The notes beneath the pieces are model-generated. The model was not told where the DNA came from, searched no databases, and worked only from the letters and a program-made list of their open reading frames with translations. From assembly GCF_001884105.1 (NCBI RefSeq), contig NZ_MACI01000010.1:1-64000 (forward strand): 64,000 bases of DNA, read 5' to 3'. A program made the translations under genes and the position numbers. The stretch comes from Bacillus luti. GTDB taxonomy: Bacteria > Bacillota > Bacilli > Bacillales > Bacillaceae_G. Positions 60,702 through 64,000 of this stretch are shown piece after piece (within the stretch, counting starts at the first letter, position 1; each line of letters opens with the position of its first letter).

Positions 60702-62588
60702 ATGCTACAACGTCTGTTTCCAAAACTGCGATTTGCACTTATTGCAGTCGTTTTATTATGGATAAAAACATATATTGTGTACAAGCTAGCATTCGATATT
60801 AAAATTGATAATTTCTTTGAAGAGTTTATGCTTTTTATTAATCCACTAGCTGCGTTACTTTTATTTTTCGGTTTTGCTTTATTTGCATCCAAACACCGAA
60901 ACCGCATTATAGTTGGAATTAGTTTTATACTATCATTCATTTTATTTGGAAATGCAATGTTTTATGGGTTTTATAACGATTTCGTTACGTTCCCAGTGTT
61001 ATTTCAAACAAATAATATGGCTGATTTAGGGACGAGTATAAAAGAACTCTTTACGTATAAAACATTACTTTTATTTGCAGATGCGATTATTTTAATGTTT
61101 CTTTCACGTAAATTCCCAGCATTTTGTGACAAGACGCCGCTTTCTCGCTCTGAAAAGCGTACTTTCTTTAGCGGTGTAACAGCTCTATTAGCACTACAAA
61201 TAGTTGTTTCCGTTATTTATAAACCACAAATGTTCTCACGCTCATTTGACCGTCAAACTGTCGTGAAAAATTTAGGTTTATACACATATCATCTATTCGA
61301 TATTACACTTCAATCAAAATCTTCAGCTGAACGTGTATTTGCAAGTGGGGACGGGTTCTCTGAAATTAAAAACTATACGGACTCAAAAGAGAAGCAAGTT
61401 GATAAGAACTTATTTGGAGCTGCAAAAGGTAAAAATGTGATTTTGATTTCAATGGAATCTACACAAAGTTTTGTTATTAATAAAAAAATAAATGGAAAAG
61501 AAATTACTCCATTTTTAAACGAATTTATTAAAGATAGTTTTTATTTCGATAACTTTTATCATCAAACAGGACAAGGTAAAACTTCTGATGCTGAATTTAT
61601 CGTCGAAAATTCACTTTATCCGTTAGACCGCGGTTCTGTATTCTTTACTCACGCAACAAATGAATATACAGCTACACCAGAACAATTAAAGAAATACGGA
61701 TATTCTTCTGCTGTCTTTCATTCAAACGATAAAGCGTTTTGGAATCGTGATGTAATGTATCCTGCACTTGGATATGATCGTTACTTTAATTTAAATGATT
61801 ACGTAGGTACAGAACAAATGTCTGTCGGCTGGGGATTAAAAGATAAAGAGTTCTTTGAGCAATCTATTCCAAAGCTAAAATCTTTACCAGAGCCGTTCTA
61901 TACAAAATTCATTACTTTAACAAACCATTTTCCGTTTCTTCTAAATCCAGAGGATCAATATGTTGATGAGTTTAATTCAGAAAGTGGCGTTTTAAACCGC
62001 TACTTCCCAACCGTTCGTTACACGGATGAAGCTCTTAAATTATTTATTAATCAATTAAAAGCAGAAGGACTGTACGACAATTCCGTTATTGTCATTTATG
62101 GTGATCATTACGGTATTTCTGAAAACCATAACGCAGCTATGGCTCAGTTCCTTGGGAAAGACGCTATTACACCGTTTGATTCTATGCAATTACAACGCGT
62201 CCCTCTCATTATTCATGTGCCTGGTCAAGAAGGAAAAGTCATTTCTAAAGTATCTGGTCAAATTGATATTAAACCAACTCTTCTTCATTTACTTGGTATT
62301 AAAACAAATAAATCCGTAGAATTTGGAACTGATTTATTCATTAAAGAGAAAGACCCTCTTATGATCATGCGGGACGGTAGCTTTGTTTCGGAAGAGTATG
62401 TTTACACAAAAAACATGTGCTACAAACGAAATACGGGGGCAGAAACCGATTTAACACTATGTCAGCCGTATATTGAAAAAGCAAAAACAGAATTAAAACT
62501 TTCCGATAAACTGATTTATGGAGATTTATTACGTTTCGATCCTAACAATCGATTTAACACTGGAACGATGACAACGAAATTTGAATAG
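60702..62588 (+). CDS. ltaS: lipoteichoic acid synthase family protein
   Basis: Membrane-bound sulfatase-fold enzyme that polymerises glycerol phosphate from phosphatidylglycerol to make LTA. The 628 residues have five N-terminal spans (about 8-30, 42-62, 70-92, 117-135, 152-172). The extracellular domain has the catalytic Thr in MESTQSFVI near 252, the metal site in GKTSDAEF near 295 and YGDHYGISENHN near 468. The ATG has AGGAGAGGAG upstream. Several LtaS paralogues exist in the B. cereus group, so which one this is remains open. Confidence 0.9.
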   Translation: MLQRLFPKLRFALIAVVLLWIKTYIVYKLAFDIKIDNFFEEFMLFINPLAALLLFFGFALFASKHRNRIIVGISFILSFILFGNAMFYGFYNDFVTFPVLFQTNNMADLGTSIKELFTYKTLLLFADAIILMFLSRKFPAFCDKTPLSRSEKRTFFSGVTALLALQIVVSVIYKPQMFSRSFDRQTVVKNLGLYTYHLFDITLQSKSSAERVFASGDGFSEIKNYTDSKEKQVDKNLFGAAKGKNVILISMESTQSFVINKKINGKEITPFLNEFIKDSFYFDNFYHQTGQGKTSDAEFIVENSLYPLDRGSVFFTHATNEYTATPEQLKKYGYSSAVFHSNDKAFWNRDVMYPALGYDRYFNLNDYVGTEQMSVGWGLKDKEFFEQSIPKLKSLPEPFYTKFITLTNHFPFLLNPEDQYVDEFNSESGVLNRYFPTVRYTDEALKLFINQLKAEGLYDNSVIVIYGDHYGISENHNAAMAQFLGKDAITPFDSMQLQRVPLIIHVPGQEGKVISKVSGQIDIKPTLLHLLGIKTNKSVEFGTDLFIKEKDPLMIMRDGSFVSEEYVYTKNMCYKRNTGAETDLTLCQPYIEKAKTELKLSDKLIYGDLLRFDPNNRFNTGTMTTKFE

Positions 62589-62589
62589 T

Positions 62590-62626
62590 TCAGGAAGCAA
62601 CTTTATAGAAGTTGCTTCCTTTTTTT
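62590..62626 (+). terminator. terminator of ltaS
   Basis: AGGAAGCAACTT-TATAG-AAGTTGCTTCCT perfect stem and a long T tract. Confidence 0.9.
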
Positions 62627-62770
62627 ACTTATTTTTCGAATTATTCTTCTACGAAATCTTTCACAAATTGGGAATTTTTTTCGTATGAGGAATAAATTTA
62701 TGGTATGATAAAATGAGTAAACTTTCATAAACTAATTAAGAATTCATTACAGAAAGCAAGGGATCAGATT

Positions 62771-63472
62771 TTGTATAGAGCAGCTATTCCAAACTTATTT
62801 ACGCTCGGAAATTTATATAGCGGATTCTTATCAATCGGCTATGCATCTTTAGGATATTATAAATCAGCTGCTATTTTAGTACTTATCGGGATGATGTTAG
62901 ATAGTCTTGATGGTCGTGTTGCTCGTTTATTACGTGTGGATTCACAAATGGGGAAAGAGCTTGACTCGCTTGCGGATGTAGTAACATTTGGTGCAGCACC
63001 TGCTGTTTTAATGTATTACACATCATTCTCCAACTATGGAATCATCGGACTATACATAGCGGGACTATTCCCTCTTTTCGGAGCATATCGCTTAGCACGA
63101 TTTAATGTAACACCATCTTCTACTTCAATGAAATATTTCACTGGAGTTCCGATTACAGCAGCGGGAGGGCTTGTCGCTTTCTTAACCTTATTTTCACATA
63201 CCATTCCAAAAATCGTTCTAATTACAGTATTTGTAACGTTCGCATTTTTAATGGTAAGCCGCATTCGTATCCCAAGTTTAAAAGATGTACCAATTCCACG
63301 ATATAGCATCATTATTACACTATTTTTAGTTGGAATCATTATCACAATGTATCAAACAGGGTTTGGTAATTTTTCTGTTTTCCTATTCATTGCCATCCCA
63401 CTATACATTTTGTACATGTTATCTCAATTCATTAGACAAAGACCGTCAAAAAAAGCAAATAAAGAAAAATAA
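62771..63472 (+). CDS. pssA: CDP-diacylglycerol-serine O-phosphatidyltransferase PssA
   Basis: Makes phosphatidylserine from CDP-diacylglycerol and serine. The 233 residues have about seven spans and the CDP-alcohol phosphatidyltransferase motif: DSLDGRVARLLR near 44-55, then GKELDSLAD near 60-68. The start is TTG at 62771 with AAGGGATC upstream (MYRAAIPNLFT). No psd gene lies within the window. Confidence 0.92.
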   Translation: MYRAAIPNLFTLGNLYSGFLSIGYASLGYYKSAAILVLIGMMLDSLDGRVARLLRVDSQMGKELDSLADVVTFGAAPAVLMYYTSFSNYGIIGLYIAGLFPLFGAYRLARFNVTPSSTSMKYFTGVPITAAGGLVAFLTLFSHTIPKIVLITVFVTFAFLMVSRIRIPSLKDVPIPRYSIIITLFLVGIIITMYQTGFGNFSVFLFIAIPLYILYMLSQFIRQRPSKKANKEK

Positions 63473-63473
63473 A

Positions 63474-63510
63474 AAGAAACCTTCCACATCCGGAAGGTTT
63501 CTTTTTATTT
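63474..63510 (+). terminator. terminator of pssA
   Basis: AAACCTTCC-ACATCC-GGAAGGTTT hairpin and TCTTTTTATTTTT. Confidence 0.88.
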
Positions 63511-63544
63511 TTCTAGGCGATATGCCTCTGATTAGCATTTCACT

Positions 63545-64000
63545 TTATTTTGTAACGAATACTTTTTGATTTACAGGTGTCACTGCTTCTTCCCCGTTCA
63601 ACACAGCCAAAATATTTCTTACAGCCATTTCAGCCATCGCGTCACGCGTTTCAAATGTTGCATTTCCTACATGAGGAGCAAGCACAACATTCTTTAATCC
63701 TTTTAGTTCTTCTGTAATTTTCGGTTCAAACTCAAACACATCAAGAGCTGCCCCTTCAATTTCATTCGTTTTTAATGCATGAGCAAGTGCCGCTTCATGC
63801 ATAATTGGTCCACGTGAAGCATTTACAATATACGCTGTTTTCTTCATCATTTTAAACTGTTCTTCATCAATCATATGATGCAATTTCGGATTATACGCAC
63901 AGTTAATTGTAATAAAGTCTGCTGTTTGTAATAATTCTTCCAACGTTACATACGTTGCTCCTAGTTCATTCTCAGCTTCAAGCTTACGATTAGGCCCTGT
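63545..64000 (-). CDS. D-2-hydroxyacid dehydrogenase, 5' end outside the window
   Basis: C-terminal 151 codons of an NAD(P)H-dependent 2-hydroxyacid dehydrogenase, probably a glyoxylate/hydroxypyruvate reductase of the GhrB type. Visible motifs are ADFITINCAYNPKLHHMI, YIVNASRGPIMHEAAL, GAALDVFEFEP and the catalytic His in LAPHVGNATFETR. The frame is open through the window edge; a TTG at 63943 is internal and not the start. Substrate preference cannot be read from this part. Confidence 0.88.
   Translation of the reverse strand, partial: TGPNRKLEAENELGATYVTLEELLQTADFITINCAYNPKLHHMIDEEQFKMMKKTAYIVNASRGPIMHEAALAHALKTNEIEGAALDVFEFEPKITEELKGLKNVVLAPHVGNATFETRDAMAEMAVRNILAVLNGEEAVTPVNQKVFVTK

Noticed and set aside
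1-64000. CRISPR arrays, tRNA or rRNA genes, complete insertion sequences
   Set aside because: No regularly spaced repeats, tRNA cloverleaf or rRNA-like blocks, and no transposase frame were noticed on either strand.

Overview
The window looks like Bacillus cereus group chromosome (B. cereus, thuringiensis or anthracis type; the species cannot be settled from this sequence alone). The pointers are low G+C, strong AGGAGG-type ribosome sites with TTG and GTG starts, sporulation genes (dacB-spmA-spmB, a sporulation-type histidine kinase), a collagen-like exosporium-type gene, a resABCDE block, a lia envelope-stress operon, and many T-box, S-box and L-box leaders. No tRNA, rRNA, CRISPR array, complete insertion sequence or prophage was seen. 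Most of the window is ordinary core chromosome.

Layout. 0.2-2.4 kb: an unknown membrane protein, a LysM-M23 peptidase and a cobalamin adenosyltransferase. 2.5-9.6 kb (minus strand): rluB, resA, resB, resC, resD, resE, covering cytochrome c maturation and the redox two-component system. 9.9-14.2 kb (minus): dacB-spmA-spmB behind a sigma-E-like promoter, an extended superoxide dismutase, ypuI and an unknown gene. 14.4-25.9 kb: mprF, deoD, two histidine kinases without regulator genes, a short tyrosine recombinase, a candidate Fur-repressed small RNA (about 21645-21756), a DUF72 protein, and a collagen-like gene broken by a 7-bp tandem duplication. 26-37.6 kb: a class A PBP, a DUF47/Pit phosphate pair, a TauE-type permease, a short Crp/Fnr regulator facing hmp (which carries an Fnr-type site), an M50 protease, a lipoprotein and a methyltransferase. 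37.9-50.7 kb: T-box-brnQ, liaI-liaH-liaF-liaS-liaR, S-box-controlled NhaC-family transporter (probable methionine uptake), gltT, an M23 coiled-coil hydrolase, and a T-box-controlled NSS transporter. 51-58.2 kb (minus): an S-box-led sulfate assimilation cluster, yezD-cysH-sat-cysC-sir-DUF3906-sirA-sirB-sirC. 58.3-64 kb: lysine-riboswitch-lysA, a DUF3888 protein, an LTA synthase, pssA, and the 3' part of a 2-hydroxyacid dehydrogenase running off the window.

How it fits together. The sulfur cluster is self-contained from sulfate to sulfide: Sat and CysC make PAPS, CysH reduces it to sulfite, Sir reduces sulfite to sulfide, and SirA/B/C build the siroheme that Sir needs. The S-box shuts this down when SAM is plentiful, and the same signal controls the NhaC-family transporter 13 kb away. 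Five amino-acid-sensing leaders (two T-boxes, two S-boxes, one L-box) lie within about 22 kb. Envelope functions (mprF, lia, ltaS, pssA, PBP, M23 enzymes) form a second theme.

The items most worth a second look are the Fur-box/sRNA unit, the 7-bp duplication in the collagen-like gene, the palindromic element abutting the cysC stop codon, and the recombinase with lysine in place of the first catalytic arginine.
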